Shown: piece by piece, positions 1-8,841 of the stretch
Layout of the letters: each line of letters opens with the position of its first letter
Position numbering within the stretch: position 1 is the stretch's first letter
Source of the DNA: Egicoccus halophilus
GTDB taxonomy: Bacteria > Actinomycetota > Nitriliruptoria > Nitriliruptorales > Nitriliruptoraceae
DNA length: 64,000 bases
Reading direction: 5' to 3'
Assembly: GCF_004300825.1 (NCBI RefSeq)
Contig: NZ_CP036250.1
Coordinates: 1,116,001 to 1,180,000 of the forward strand
Program-made: the position numbers and the translations under genes
Notes under the pieces: model-generated
Told to the model about the DNA's origin: nothing
The model's input: the letters and a program-made list of their open reading frames with translations, nothing else
Databases searched by the model: none

Positions 1-1
1 C

Positions 2-892
2 TCGAGCATCGAGGCCCACCTCGTCGCGGTCGGGGCCGACGCCGAACGACTCGAGGGCGAGATCGCCGCGCTCGCCCGCCGACGGGCGCAGGAGGCCGCG
101 CAGCGCGAGGCCGAGGAGCAGGCCGCCCGCGAACGCGCCGCCGAGGAGCGGGCGGCCCAGGAGCGCATCGAGCAGGAGCGTCGGGACCGCGAGGCCGCCG
201 AGCGCCGCGAGGCGGCAGAGCGCCGCGAGGCGGCAGAGCGCCGCGAGGCCGAGGCGCGCGCGGCACGCGAGGCCGAGACCAGGAGCGGCTCGAACGCGGG
301 GGGCGGCGGCTCGAGCTCGGGTGGCAGCGGTACGAACGGTGGCAGTGCTTCGAGCGGCGGCTCCGGCTCCGGGTCGGGGAGTGGCTCCGGGTCGGGGAGT
401 GGCGCCAGCGGCGGCAGCGCCGGCGGGGGGAGCGGCTCGGGCTCCGGCGGGAGCGGCGGTGGAGCCGGCAGTGGGGGCGGAGGCCAGGCGAGTCCGCCGT
501 CGACCGGCTCGTCGTGGGGGTGGCCGGCCGCGTGCGGCCGGGTCACCTCGCGATTCGGCACCCGTTGGGGGCGCATGCACCAGGGCGTCGACATCGCCTG
601 CACCAGCCAGCTCGGAGGGACCCCACCGATCCTGGCCAGCCGGGCCGGCGTGGTGCACACCACCAATTGCGGCGGCGGCTACGGCCTGTGCGTGATCGTC
701 GACCACCTCGACGGCGACCTGTCGCTGTACGGCCACATGTCGAGCCTCGCGGTCGGGACCGGCAGCTCGGTCAGCAAGGGCCAGGTCCTCGGCTACGAGG
801 GCTCGACGGGCCACTCGACCGGGCCGCACCTGCACTTCGAGATCTGGAAGGGTGGCAGCCGCACCGACCCGTGCCCGTACCTCGGCTGCTGA
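2..892 (+). CDS. M23-family (LytM-like) metallopeptidase, 5' end outside window
   Basis: Open from the first bases of the window, so the start and any signal peptide lie upstream. The first ~95 visible residues are Arg/Glu/Ala-rich heptad-like coiled coil. About 75 residues of almost pure Gly/Ser linker follow, then a C-terminal M23 domain. Seen in that domain: a zinc-ligand HQGVDI motif, GHMSSL, and the HLHFEIW motif that carries the catalytic/zinc histidines of LytM enzymes. The family hydrolyses peptidoglycan cross-bridges outside the membrane. The coiled-coil plus LytM layout resembles EnvC/NlpD-type division factors, and upstream ftsE/ftsX would be a natural context, but they cannot be seen here. 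The gene ends 45 bp before smpB on the same strand. Confidence 0.85.
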   Translation, partial: SSIEAHLVAVGADAERLEGEIAALARRRAQEAAQREAEEQAARERAAEERAAQERIEQERRDREAAERREAAERREAAERREAEARAAREAETRSGSNAGGGGSSSGGSGTNGGSASSGGSGSGSGSGSGSGSGASGGSAGGGSGSGSGGSGGGAGSGGGGQASPPSTGSSWGWPAACGRVTSRFGTRWGRMHQGVDIACTSQLGGTPPILASRAGVVHTTNCGGGYGLCVIVDHLDGDLSLYGHMSSLAVGTGSSVSKGQVLGYEGSTGHSTGPHLHFEIWKGGSRTDPCPYLGC

Positions 893-937
893 CCGCGGTC
901 GGGACCGCCCGCGCTTCCGCCGCTACGCTCGCCGGTC

Positions 938-1426
938 ATGGCGAAGACGAAGCAGCAGCAGGGCAAGGGCGACGGCACCAAGCTGATCGTCAGCAACCGT
1001 CGTGCCCGTTTCGACTACCACCTCGACGACAGCTACGAGGCCGGCCTGGCGCTCGTGGGCACCGAGGTCAAGTCGCTGCGGGGCGGCAAGGGTTCGCTCA
1101 CCGAGGCGTGGGTCAAGGTCGACCGTGACGGGCAGGCCTGGCTGATGCAGGCCCACATTCCCGAGTACGAGTACGGCAACCGCAACAACCACGACCCGGT
1201 CCGGCCGCGCAAGCTGCTGCTGCATCGTCGTGAGCTCGAACGGTTGCGTTCCGCCGTGGAGACCAAGGGCGTGTCGCTGGTGCCCACCCGGCTGTACTTC
1301 CGCAGTGGACGGGCCAAGCTCGAGTTCGCGGTCGGACGCGGCAAGAACGTCGCCGACAAGCGCCAGACGGCCGCCAAGCGCGACGCGCAGCGCGAGATCG
1401 AGCGGGCGCTCAAGCAGCGGCGTTGA
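938..1426 (+). CDS. smpB: SsrA-binding protein SmpB
   Basis: A 162-residue protein of the normal SmpB length. It has the family core (VSNRRARFDY, GTEVKSLRGG, EYEYGNRNNHDPVRPRKLLLH) and the basic C-terminal tail (DKRQTAAKRDAQREIERALK). It binds the tRNA-like domain of tmRNA and delivers it to stalled ribosomes for trans-translation. The N-terminus is rich in Lys/Gln, as often in actinobacteria. The partner RNA gene ssrA starts 264 bp downstream on the same strand, which is a classic arrangement and supports both calls. The stop codon lies inside the first unit of a 24-bp tandem repeat. Confidence 0.97.
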   Translation: MAKTKQQQGKGDGTKLIVSNRRARFDYHLDDSYEAGLALVGTEVKSLRGGKGSLTEAWVKVDRDGQAWLMQAHIPEYEYGNRNNHDPVRPRKLLLHRRELERLRSAVETKGVSLVPTRLYFRSGRAKLEFAVGRGKNVADKRQTAAKRDAQREIERALKQRR

Positions 1427-1507
1427 TCCCAGCCGCTTCGATGGCGGCGATCCCAGCCGCTTCGATGGCGGCGATCCCAGCCGCTTCGATGGCGGCGATC
1501 CCAGCCG
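1425..1507 (+). repeat. 24-bp tandem repeat, 3 full units plus 11 bp
   Basis: Three consecutive identical 24-bp units at 1425-1448, 1449-1472 and 1473-1496 begin GATCCCAGCCGCTTCGATGG. A partial fourth unit runs 1497-1507. The array starts inside the smpB stop codon, so slippage would change only the 3' untranslated region. It is absent elsewhere in the window as far as I can see. Function unknown. Confidence 0.9.
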
Positions 1508-1602
1508 ACAGGTGCCCCTCGGGTACGGCTCGACCCCCCGTCGCGGCCGCCGCGTCGGTGGCCGTCCGGTCAACAACCGCTGGCGGCCGTGGCGGGGCGA
1601 GT

Positions 1603-1608
1603 TATACT
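1603..1608 (+). promoter_or_regulatory. candidate -10 box for ssrA
   Basis: TATACT stands out in very GC-rich DNA about 80 bp upstream of the mature 5' end of tmRNA. No good -35 match lies 17 bp upstream (CTGGCG). If used, the primary transcript would carry a leader of about 75 nt to be removed by RNase P. This is inference from sequence only. Confidence 0.4.
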
Positions 1609-1689
1609 TCTGGGCCCGGTCGAAGCACCACACGGCCGGTTTGAGAACTGCAGAGCGTCGATCGCGCACCACGACCCTGTTTCACTCCT

Positions 1690-2046
1690 GGGGCTGATTC
1701 GGTCTCGACCGTGGTCAGTCCGTTGCCATGGGAGCGTGCCGAGGGTGCTCACGCGACCTCGACAAAACGCGTGGGAAACCATAACTGCCAAGGACACTGA
1801 CCTGGCCCTCGCGGCCTAAACACCCGCGACGATCCGCCCCTGACGCCTCGTAGGGGGACCGGATCGACATCACGAGGCTCCACCGTGGGTGCTCCGACCG
1901 TCGGGCACCCGTGGGAAATCTTCGACGGTATGGATGCGGAAGCTGTCTGGCCCTGGAGCACCGCATCCGAGATCATCCAGGACCTACGCACGTAGAGCCC
2001 CGAGCTTCGGGACCGCGGGACCCGGGTTCGACTCCCGGCAGCTCCA
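1690..2046 (+). ncRNA. ssrA: transfer-messenger RNA (tmRNA)
   Basis: The 5' end GGGGCTGATTCGG and the 3' end (GGGTTCGACTCCCGG T-arm, then CAGCTCC) form the tRNA-like domain. The seven-base acceptor stem pairs with one G-U. The resume codon GCC at 1787 opens a 10-residue tag, AKDTDLALAA, with TAA at 1817-1819; it has the expected LAA-type degradation end. Length is about 357 nt, normal for the RNA. The base after the discriminator A is CCG rather than CCA, so the terminal A of CCA is not encoded and must be made by CCA addition. The 3' end is also the left edge of the 22-kb island. Confidence 0.96.
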
Positions 2047-2284
2047 CCGCGAGACGTTCGACGGAGGGTGCACCTCCCCGGACGCCTCCCAAGCTCGTGT
2101 GATGAACGCGCCTCCGGATCGGCCACCAAGGGCCGCGCCGAGGGGACGGGCGACCGACCGCCGCTCCACCAAGGGAGCGACGGAACCGGGTCCTGTCCAC
2201 GCCTCCATCGCACGGAACCAGGGCGCGATCGACGCCTGCAGAGACGAGACCCCGCCGAGTATTCGGCGGGGTCTCTGTCGTGTC
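2044..2284 (+). repeat. boundary direct repeat, left copy (structured element 1)
   Basis: The first 232 bp (2044-2275) are identical to 24101-24332, and 240 of 241 bases match through 2284. It contains two short hairpins whose loops are both ACCAAG (stems GGCC near 2122 and GCTCC near 2163), then a strong terminator at 2246-2275. It lies directly after ssrA, so it can serve as the ssrA terminator region. The 3' half recurs, diverged, at 26319-26449. Between 2284 and 2350 I see nothing else. Confidence 0.9.
2246..2275 (+). terminator. intrinsic-type hairpin downstream of ssrA
   Basis: Perfect 13-bp stem GAGACCCCGCCGA / TCGGCGGGGTCTC with a GTAT loop, followed by TGTCGTGT rather than a clean T tract. 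Placed to end ssrA transcription. Confidence 0.75.
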
Positions 2285-2350
2285 CGCTTGCAGGTCTCCT
2301 GGTCGCGGTCGGCTGCCGCTGGCGATGAGCCGGCGTCTGGATTGTGCGGC

Positions 2351-2917
2351 TCAGGCTCGGCGTGAGGGACGTGGGGGGAGGGGGTTGCGCCAGCGTTGGC
2401 GGTGATCGGTGTTGGCTTCGGCCCAGGTGACGGTGAGGGTTCGGTCACGGGTATGCATGGAGGTGGAAGCGATGAAGCTGAGTGCCTCGCCAGGCCCGAC
2501 CTCGTCGGGGTCGCCCTCGAGGGCATGCAGTGGCAGGGTCTCGTCGGTGTCGAGCTCGACGGTGTGTGCGGTGAGATCGCCCTCGTTCGTCAGGCGGTAC
2601 CGGTCGCCTTGTTCGTGGCGCAGCTGCCATCTCACTTTGGATGCCGGTGCGCTGTGGGCGCTGACGCTTCCACTGGCGGCGATCTTCTCGAGGGCGTCCA
2701 CGATGCGCGAGGAGTGCTCTTCGGCCACCTCGGCGGCCCGCTCGGAGCGGGTCGCGGTGGCTTCGGCGACCGCCTGGTCCTGTTCCATGCGCTGACGGGC
2801 CAGTTCTCGGTCTTGGTCAAGCCCCTGTCGCGTCAGTCGATTCGACCGGATGTTGAAGAAGAAGGTCACGACCACACCGAGGAGCGCGGTGATCGTTGCC
2901 ACTGCTTCCCAGTCCAT
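2351..2917 (-). CDS. small membrane-anchored coiled-coil protein, function unknown
   Basis: A 188-residue protein beginning MDWEAVATITALLGVVVTFF. One N-terminal membrane segment (about residues 5-22) is followed by a charged helix/coiled coil (residues 28-80, rich in Arg, Glu, Gln, Ala). The C-terminal part looks like a beta domain (KVRWQLRHEQGDRYRLTNEG and on to about residue 180). Only a weak GA-rich site precedes the ATG. I do not recognise the family. It is the first island gene next to the left boundary repeat and points toward ssrA. The topology suggests a surface or periplasm-facing accessory protein; that is inference. Confidence 0.6.
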   Translation of the reverse strand: MDWEAVATITALLGVVVTFFFNIRSNRLTRQGLDQDRELARQRMEQDQAVAEATATRSERAAEVAEEHSSRIVDALEKIAASGSVSAHSAPASKVRWQLRHEQGDRYRLTNEGDLTAHTVELDTDETLPLHALEGDPDEVGPGEALSFIASTSMHTRDRTLTVTWAEANTDHRQRWRNPLPPRPSRRA

Positions 2918-3378
2918 GACTGCTTCGCCCTTCGTCGGTGCGTCTCAGGATGGCCACCGGAGTGCGGTGATGTTGCCAATCATCGACGTGTTCCGCGACG
3001 GCGACGAGTCCGTTGACAGGGCGATCGGTGTGGAGAGGTTGCCGAGTGTGTGCCAACGCTTCGAGCCGGCCGTCATGGCGTAGGCGGTACGGCCGCGAGT
3101 CACCGGATCAGACGCCACGCATGACCTCGCCCTCGAACTTCGCCGCGACCAGGGTTGTGCCGGGTGCCCGTGGGTGGAGGACCGCCCGTCAGCGCACGCA
3201 CGGCGGTATCGACCCGTTCAGCTGCGCGGCAGTTGCGTGACACCGCGGATGGCGAGGTGTCCGTCCCCAGGGTCTTCAGGTGGTGCTGAGGCTGAGGCGT
3301 CTCGCGCCGTGTGCTGCCCGCCGCGAGAGCGCAGGACACCACTGCGACGACGGTGCAGTGGCGTCCGGGCGTGGTGGA
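2918..3378. other. gene-poor stretch
   Basis: Open frames here are short, lack convincing start signals and look like chance frames of GC-rich DNA. I see no RNA, repeat or terminator. It separates the membrane protein gene from the 3' end of the broken transposase gene. Confidence 0.5.
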
Positions 3379-3669
3379 TCAGGCAGCGTCTTCGAGGGCG
3401 AACTCGGTGGGCGGGTCGAAACTTGCGAACAGTACGTCCGGGAGGTCGAGCCGGTTGCCGGTCTTGAGGTGCCACTTGCGGGCGAGGCGCACGTTGGTGA
3501 CGGCGGAGGACAAGCCGACGTGGAGGAGGCGGAGTCCAAGTGTCGGCGGACATGAGATTCTCCCCGTAGGCGGACAGCGGACCTCCCCGGTGGCGGACAC
3601 GAAAGCTCCCCGCGGACATCAGATCTCCCCGGTGTTGTCCGTTGTGCTCGTCACGGTTGTCGTGAACGA

Positions 3670-5217
3670 GTGATCCCTCCCGGTACGACGGCGGTGCTGA
3701 AGCGTCGCCGACCAGGAGGGATCGGGATCAAGTCTGCCGGAGAGATCATGGAGATTTTGGAGGCCTACGACCTCGTGGGCACCTACCGCGGCGCGTCCAG
3801 GTTGGCTGGCTGCGACCACCACACCGTCAAGCATTACGTCGAGCGCCGTGCCGCGGCTGCCGACCCGTCGGCCAGCGTGCCGCGGCCGTCGATGATCGAC
3901 GGCTACCGGGCCAAGATCGAAGAGCTCGTCGAACGTTCCGAGGGCGACATCCGGGCCGATGTCGTGCACGAGCGGCTGACCGCGATGGGGTTTGACGGCA
4001 CCGACCGCACGACGCGCCGGGCGGTTGCCGAGGCCAAGTACCACTACGCGGCGGGACGACGTCGGGTGTATCGGCCCTGGATCACTGAACCGGGCGGCTG
4101 GTTGCAGTTCGACTGGGGCACCGGACCGAGGATCGCCGGGCGGGCGACGCTGCTGTTTTGTGCCTGGCTGGCGTGGAGCCGTTTCCGGGTGGTGATCCCG
4201 GTGTGGGACCGCACCCTGCCGACCGTGCTGTCGTGCCTGGACGAGACGTTCCGTCGGGTGGAGGGCATCGCGACCTACACGTTGACCGACAACGAGAAGA
4301 CCGTCACGGCCGAGCATGTCGCCGGGATCCCGGTCCGCCATCCCGACATGGCCGCCGCGGGCCGCCACTACGGCACCCAGATCACCACCTGCGTGCCGGC
4401 CGATCCGGAGTCCAAGGGCGGCTCGGAAGCGACTGTGCGGATCGCGAAGGCGGATCTGGTCCCGACCACGGCGAACCTGCGCGACGCCTACCACAGCTTC
4501 GCCGAGCTGCGGGCTGAGGCCGCCATGTGGTGTGAGCACATCAACGCCCGCCCGCATCGTGAGACCGGCCGGCCCCCGGTCGACATGCTCGCCGAGGAAC
4601 AGGCACGGCTCCACCCGGTGCCCCGTGACCCCTACGTGGCCGCGTTGGGCGAAACCCGGGTGGTGTCGCGCAGTTCGGTGATCTCGCTGGGTGGGGTGCG
4701 CTACTCGGTCCCACACCAGCTGATCGACCAGACCGTGTTCGTCCGCGTCGACGGCGACGAGGTCGTCATCGCCCACCAGGGCCGTGACGGCGTGACCGAG
4801 GTCGCCCGCCACCTGGTCTCCACCCCCGGCACGCCGCGGCTGGATCTATCGCACTACCCGCCCCGGTCGGCGTCGAAGATTCTCGAGCACCGCCCGGCGC
4901 CTCGCACGCCGGGCGAGGCCGCGTTCCTCGCGCTCGGGCCGGGAGCGGCGGCCTGGTTGACCGCCGCCGCTGCGGCCGGGACCGCGCGGGTTCGGATGAA
5001 GATGAACCAGGCGGTCGAGTTCGCCGCGGTCTACGACCAGGCCGAGGTCGACGCCGCGCTGGCTGCCGCCGCGCAGGCCGGCCGGTTCGCCGAAGGCGAT
5101 CTCGCCTCGATCCTGCGGCATCGGCGTCGCAGCAACGGTGACGGGGTCGTGGTCCCGCTCGTCGAGGGCCACTCGCTGCAGACCGGCACGTCGCGTTGGG
5201 CGGAGGTCGGCCGATGA
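3670..5217 (+). CDS. istA: IS21 transposase IstA
   Basis: 515 residues from GTG 3670. ATG 3748, after a GGAGAG site, is an alternative start that keeps the helix-turn-helix. The N-terminal HTH reads MEILEAYDLVGTYRGASRLA and is followed by a DDE integrase core: Asp148 in QFDWG, Asp207 in LTDNEK and Glu253 in GGSEATV. A C-terminal beta domain and tail complete the usual IS21 layout. It cuts and joins transposon ends, working with the IstB ATPase, whose start codon overlaps its stop by 4 bp (ATGA). Confidence 0.93.
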   Translation: MIPPGTTAVLKRRRPGGIGIKSAGEIMEILEAYDLVGTYRGASRLAGCDHHTVKHYVERRAAAADPSASVPRPSMIDGYRAKIEELVERSEGDIRADVVHERLTAMGFDGTDRTTRRAVAEAKYHYAAGRRRVYRPWITEPGGWLQFDWGTGPRIAGRATLLFCAWLAWSRFRVVIPVWDRTLPTVLSCLDETFRRVEGIATYTLTDNEKTVTAEHVAGIPVRHPDMAAAGRHYGTQITTCVPADPESKGGSEATVRIAKADLVPTTANLRDAYHSFAELRAEAAMWCEHINARPHRETGRPPVDMLAEEQARLHPVPRDPYVAALGETRVVSRSSVISLGGVRYSVPHQLIDQTVFVRVDGDEVVIAHQGRDGVTEVARHLVSTPGTPRLDLSHYPPRSASKILEHRPAPRTPGEAAFLALGPGAAAWLTAAAAAGTARVRMKMNQAVEFAAVYDQAEVDAALAAAAQAGRFAEGDLASILRHRRRSNGDGVVVPLVEGHSLQTGTSRWAEVGR

Positions 5218-5987
5218 CCGTCTCGAAGTCCCAAGCCCTCGACGCCGAGGTCGAAGCGCTCGCCCGACGGCTGCGGCTGCCCTACCTGCGCAAGGCCGCC
5301 GTCGACGTGCTGCCCACCGCCAAAGCGCAACGTTGGGAACCTGCCGAGCTCGTCCGGGTCCTGCTCGCCGAGGAAGCGCAAGGCCGGGACGCCGCCACCA
5401 TCCGCAACCGCCGACGCCGGGCCGGGTTTCCGACCGGCAAGACCTTCGACACCTGGCGCGAGACCGCCTCGACGATCCCGGCGGCGACCCAACAGGCGCT
5501 ACGCACCCTCGAATGGGTCCGGCGGGCCGAGAACCTGGCCGTGGTCGGACCGTCCGGGACCGGGAAGTCACACCTGCTCGAAGCCCTCGGTCAGGCCGCA
5601 ATCGATGACGGGCTGATGGTCGCGTGGTTCACCATCGAGTCCCTCGGCCGGCTCGTCACCCGACATCGTGCGGACGACTCGGTCGCCAAAGCCGTCAACC
5701 GGGTGTTGAAGGCCGACCTGGTCGTCATCGATGACATCGGCCTGCTCCCCGTCCCCGCCGAGGCCGCCGAAGCGCTGTTCCGCGTGATCGATGCTGCCTA
5801 CGAACGTCGCTCGGTCGCCATCTCGAGCAACATCCACCCCGGCGGGTTCGACCAGCTGCTGCCCACCACCATCGCCACCGCCGCGGTCGACCGGTTCATG
5901 CACCACGCCCACGTCGTGGTCACCGACGGCGACTCCTACCGGTTCGCCCAAGCCCGCGACGGCAAGGGGGTGACGCCCCTGGCCTGA
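5214..5987 (+). CDS. istB: IS21 helper ATPase IstB
   Basis: 257 residues of DnaA/DnaC-like AAA+ type. The Walker A motif GPSGTGKS is at residues 112-119 and Walker B (LVVIDDIGLLP) is near residue 172. An arginine-rich N-terminal part precedes the ATPase core, as in other IstB proteins. It remodels target DNA and recruits the IstA transposase. Translation is coupled to istA by the ATGA overlap. The length is normal and no lesion is visible. Confidence 0.93.
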   Translation: MTVSKSQALDAEVEALARRLRLPYLRKAAVDVLPTAKAQRWEPAELVRVLLAEEAQGRDAATIRNRRRRAGFPTGKTFDTWRETASTIPAATQQALRTLEWVRRAENLAVVGPSGTGKSHLLEALGQAAIDDGLMVAWFTIESLGRLVTRHRADDSVAKAVNRVLKADLVVIDDIGLLPVPAEAAEALFRVIDAAYERRSVAISSNIHPGGFDQLLPTTIATAAVDRFMHHAHVVVTDGDSYRFAQARDGKGVTPLA

Positions 5988-6928
5988 CCCCGTGGGGAGA
6001 TCTCATGTCCGCGGCTGGGGAGAACTGCTGTCCACCACCGGGGAGGTCTCACGTCCGCCACCGGGGAGATCCCGATGTCCGTTGACACCAAGGCAGTCGC
6101 CTCGGAACGCGTCGCGGCGGAGGTTGCCGACGGAGGCGTCCTTGAGCGTGCCGAAGAACCCTTCGACCCGGGATCGGCGTGCGTAGGACACCTCCCAGTC
6201 GTGACTGCCCCAGTAGTGCTCCTGCTGAAGCTTGGGCTGAAGGTCCTGGTGACGCAGGGTCACGGTTCGCTGCGTGCAGACCTTCGGGAGTGGCGAGAGG
6301 TCTGCCGGTCCCTCGACGACAGGTAGGCCGAGGGGGGTCGCGGCCTCGACCGTTCCAGGTCGGAGCTCGCACCCGAGCTTTCCGGCGGCCGCCGGGCACC
6401 CCCAACGGCTGTCGAGCGGGTTGCCGTTGCCCGGTCCGTGCCGTTCGAGCGCGAACCTCTGGCGAAGCTCGATCTGCTCGCGGAACAGGTTCAGCTTCGC
6501 CATCCGGTCGTCGTAGCGGGCGTCAGCACCGTCCGGGCCACAGAGCGACCTCGGGCGCTTCTCGGCGGGGCCAGGCCGCGCAAGTCGCCCGAGGTGCTCG
6601 GGAGTCGACGGGCAGTGGGGTACGCCGGCGGCGACGCGGGCGTTGTCCGCGTCCTCGAACCCTGTGCAGTCCTCGCTGCGCAGGTCGAGCACCTGGCGGA
6701 CCCCACGCTTGCGGAGTTCCTCGGCCCAGCGCTCGTTACGCTTGTAGCTGTAGTGGCGGTCGACGATGAGTTCGGTGACCTCGCTACCGGCGGCACGCAT
6801 CCCGTCGATCATGGCCAAGGTGGAGCGAACGAGATCCGTAGATGCCGGGGTGAGGTCCAGATACTCGAGCAGTAGCGGTTCGGACTCGTGGGTCTGCCCA
6901 GACTTTGGTTGACGGCGGTTGTGCGGGG

Positions 6929-7807
6929 TCATGCTGCGCGAGCAAGGTCAGTGTTGCCGATGAGGGCTTCGAACTCGACCGGGGTGAGACGGCCAAGTGC
7001 GCGTTGCCGACGGCGACGGTGATAGGTGCGTTCGATCCAGATGATGACCGCGAGGCGCAACTCCTCGCGGGTGGTCCAGGTGTGGCGGTTGAGGACGTTC
7101 TTCTGCAGCAGCGCGAAGAAGCTCTCCATCGCGGCGTTGTCGCCCGCGGAGGACACCCGGCCCATCGATCCGATCAGCCCGTGGGCCCGCAGGGTTCGCT
7201 GGTAGCGGCGTGATCGGAACTGACCGCCCCTATCGGAGTGAACAACGACGGTGCCGGTCGGTCGGCGTCTGGCGATCGCGGTGCGCAGCGCCGCGTCGGC
7301 CAGCTGAGAGGTCATGCGCGGCCCGATCGCATACCCCACGATGCGGCGGGAGCAGACGTCTTTGACCGCGCAGATGTAGAGCTTGCCCTCACCCGTGGGG
7401 TGCTCGGAGATGTCGGTCAGCCAGATCTGATCGGGCCGCTCGGCGTGAAAGATCCGGTTGACGTGGTCGTCGTGGACCGGCGGCCCGGGGGTCTTGCCGG
7501 ACCCGCGCTGCTTGCGCAGGATGGACGAGGCGACCTTTTGCAGCGAACACAGCCGGTGCACCCGGTTCTCCGACGCGACGTGGCCGGCGGCTTCGAGTTC
7601 GTCGGCGATGAACCGGTAGCCGAACTCGGGATCGTCGGCGTGGATGTCGATGATGGCGTTGATCAGGTGGGCGTCATCCCAGTCACGGTTCGAGATCGGG
7701 TTGGCGCGCCACTTGTAGAACCCTGCGGTGGAGAAGCCCACCACCCGGCAGGTCACCGTGACGGGGATCCCGTCGTCGGCGAGGTCGAGGACCAGCGGGT
7801 AGGTCAT
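6929..7807 (-). CDS. IS3-family transposase OrfB (rve integrase core)
   Basis: 292 residues with an N-terminal HTH_21-like region (FYKWRANPISNRDWDDA) and an rve catalytic core. The acidic triad is visible: Asp in WLTDISEHPTGEGK, Asp in VVHSDRGGQF and Glu in DNAAMESFFALLQ. The C-terminus YHRRRRQRALGRLTPVEFE is typical of IS3 enzymes. The gene overlaps orfA by 4 bp. IS3 elements usually express OrfAB by -1 frameshifting at such an overlap, which I infer here. Confidence 0.92.
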   Translation of the reverse strand: MTYPLVLDLADDGIPVTVTCRVVGFSTAGFYKWRANPISNRDWDDAHLINAIIDIHADDPEFGYRFIADELEAAGHVASENRVHRLCSLQKVASSILRKQRGSGKTPGPPVHDDHVNRIFHAERPDQIWLTDISEHPTGEGKLYICAVKDVCSRRIVGYAIGPRMTSQLADAALRTAIARRRPTGTVVVHSDRGGQFRSRRYQRTLRAHGLIGSMGRVSSAGDNAAMESFFALLQKNVLNRHTWTTREELRLAVIIWIERTYHRRRRQRALGRLTPVEFEALIGNTDLARAA

Positions 7808-8088
7808 TTTGGGGCCGCATCCTTGGCAAAGTACGCCGTCGCGCGACGCAGGATCTCGACCTCTTGCTCGAGCACCCGGTTGCGACGCTTCAACGCGTTC
7901 AGCTCGTCCTGGGCAGCGGTGGTGGTGCCCTCGGTGATGCCGTCGTCGACGTCGGCCTGCTTGACCCAGCGCTGGACCGAGTGGGTCGAGATCCCGAAGT
8001 CTCGGGCGATCTCCTCCTGGGTCAGGCCGCTGGTGCGGGCGACCGCGACAACGTCACGCTTGAACTCGGGCGGGTAGTGCTTCGGCAT
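7804..8088 (-). CDS. IS3-family OrfA (HTH_Tnp_1)
   Basis: 94 residues. The N-terminal helix-turn-helix reads EFKRDVVAVARTSGLTQEEI and continues RDFGISTHSVQRWV. A C-terminal leucine zipper follows (LKRRNRVLEQEVEILRRA). It binds the terminal repeats and partners with OrfB. Start ATG 8088 lies about 60 bp inside the right terminal repeat. Confidence 0.92.
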   Translation of the reverse strand: MPKHYPPEFKRDVVAVARTSGLTQEEIARDFGISTHSVQRWVKQADVDDGITEGTTTAAQDELNALKRRNRVLEQEVEILRRATAYFAKDAAPK

Positions 8089-8841
8089 TGCGACATCCTT
8101 CCCGTGGACCGTCGGCCCACGTTAGATGTCAACCAAAGCCGGGGCAGTCCCCGTAGCCGGTATCGAGCCTCGGTGCGCGCACCATCCCGTGCATCGAGTA
8201 GCCGAAGAAGGCCTCGCTACCTCCGGCCTTCTTCGTCTTGCGCCCCCACGCGCCGTCGGGGTCGACCGACCTGCGCGCCTGGGCCTTGCGGACCTCCTCG
8301 ACGGTGATGTCGTCTTCGAGGTACTCGGGACGGTCCTTCACCGCCTTTGGCACCTTGCGTCCCTTGTTCCAGGCCCAAACGCCGGTCTCGTCGACGCAGT
8401 AGGCGCTGGAACCGTCCGGGCGGGTCGGCAGCGTCGCTCGGATGATGCGGTTGACGACGTCGAGCAGCGCATCCTTGGTGGCAGGCTCGATCGCTTGCCC
8501 ATCTGCACGGCAACGCTTCCGAAGGAGCCGGGTGAAGTTGTAGAGGTGGTCCTGCGTCAGGCAGACGCGAGCCACGCGGGGCCCGTCCTCGTGACGGTCG
8601 GCCACGGCGACGCCGAGTTCGACCATGGCGAACGGCGGGATCGCCGTCGTGAGTACGGCGTGGACGTCGTTGTAACGCATGCTGCCGTTGGTCTGGATGC
8701 TCAGCAGGCTGCCGATCAGGAACGTCCGCGGAGACAGATTTCGCCGCCCCTGCTTGGCCGGGTAGCAGAAGGCTTCGAACCGCTCGGCGGCCCCGTGGGC
8801 GTCTACGAGGTGGCAGGCGACGAGGTACTGGCCGATGGTGA

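Larger units (their letters stand above)
3541..6087 (+). mobile_element. IS21-family insertion sequence, complete
   Basis: 2547 bp. The ends begin TGTCGGCGGACAT (left) and, read inward, TGTCAACGGACAT (right): imperfect terminal inverted repeats of the IS21 TGTC type. Further GCGGACA...CTCCCCG repeats lie just inside both ends (3541-3640 and about 5995-6087), as expected for transposase binding sites. Flanks carry the 5-bp target duplication CCAAG (3536-3540 and 6088-6092). It contains istA and istB. The intact genes and clean target duplication suggest a fairly recent, possibly still active, insertion. Confidence 0.93.
6895..8146 (-). mobile_element. IS3-family insertion sequence, complete
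   Basis: 1252 bp. Terminal inverted repeats match at 17 of 19 positions (TGCCCAGACTTTGGTTGAC at the left; TGCCCCGGCTTTGGTTGAC read inward from the right). The 3-bp target duplication GTC lies at 6892-6894 and 8147-8149. It carries orfA and orfB in the usual overlapping order and sits inside the transposase gene of the neighbouring recombinase module. Confidence 0.9.

Noticed and set aside
1425-1507. CRISPR array
   Set aside because: The units are contiguous with no spacers.
2044-2284. Known riboswitch (cyclic-di-GMP, glycine, cobalamin, FMN, TPP)
   Set aside because: None of the conserved core sequences of these classes could be found.
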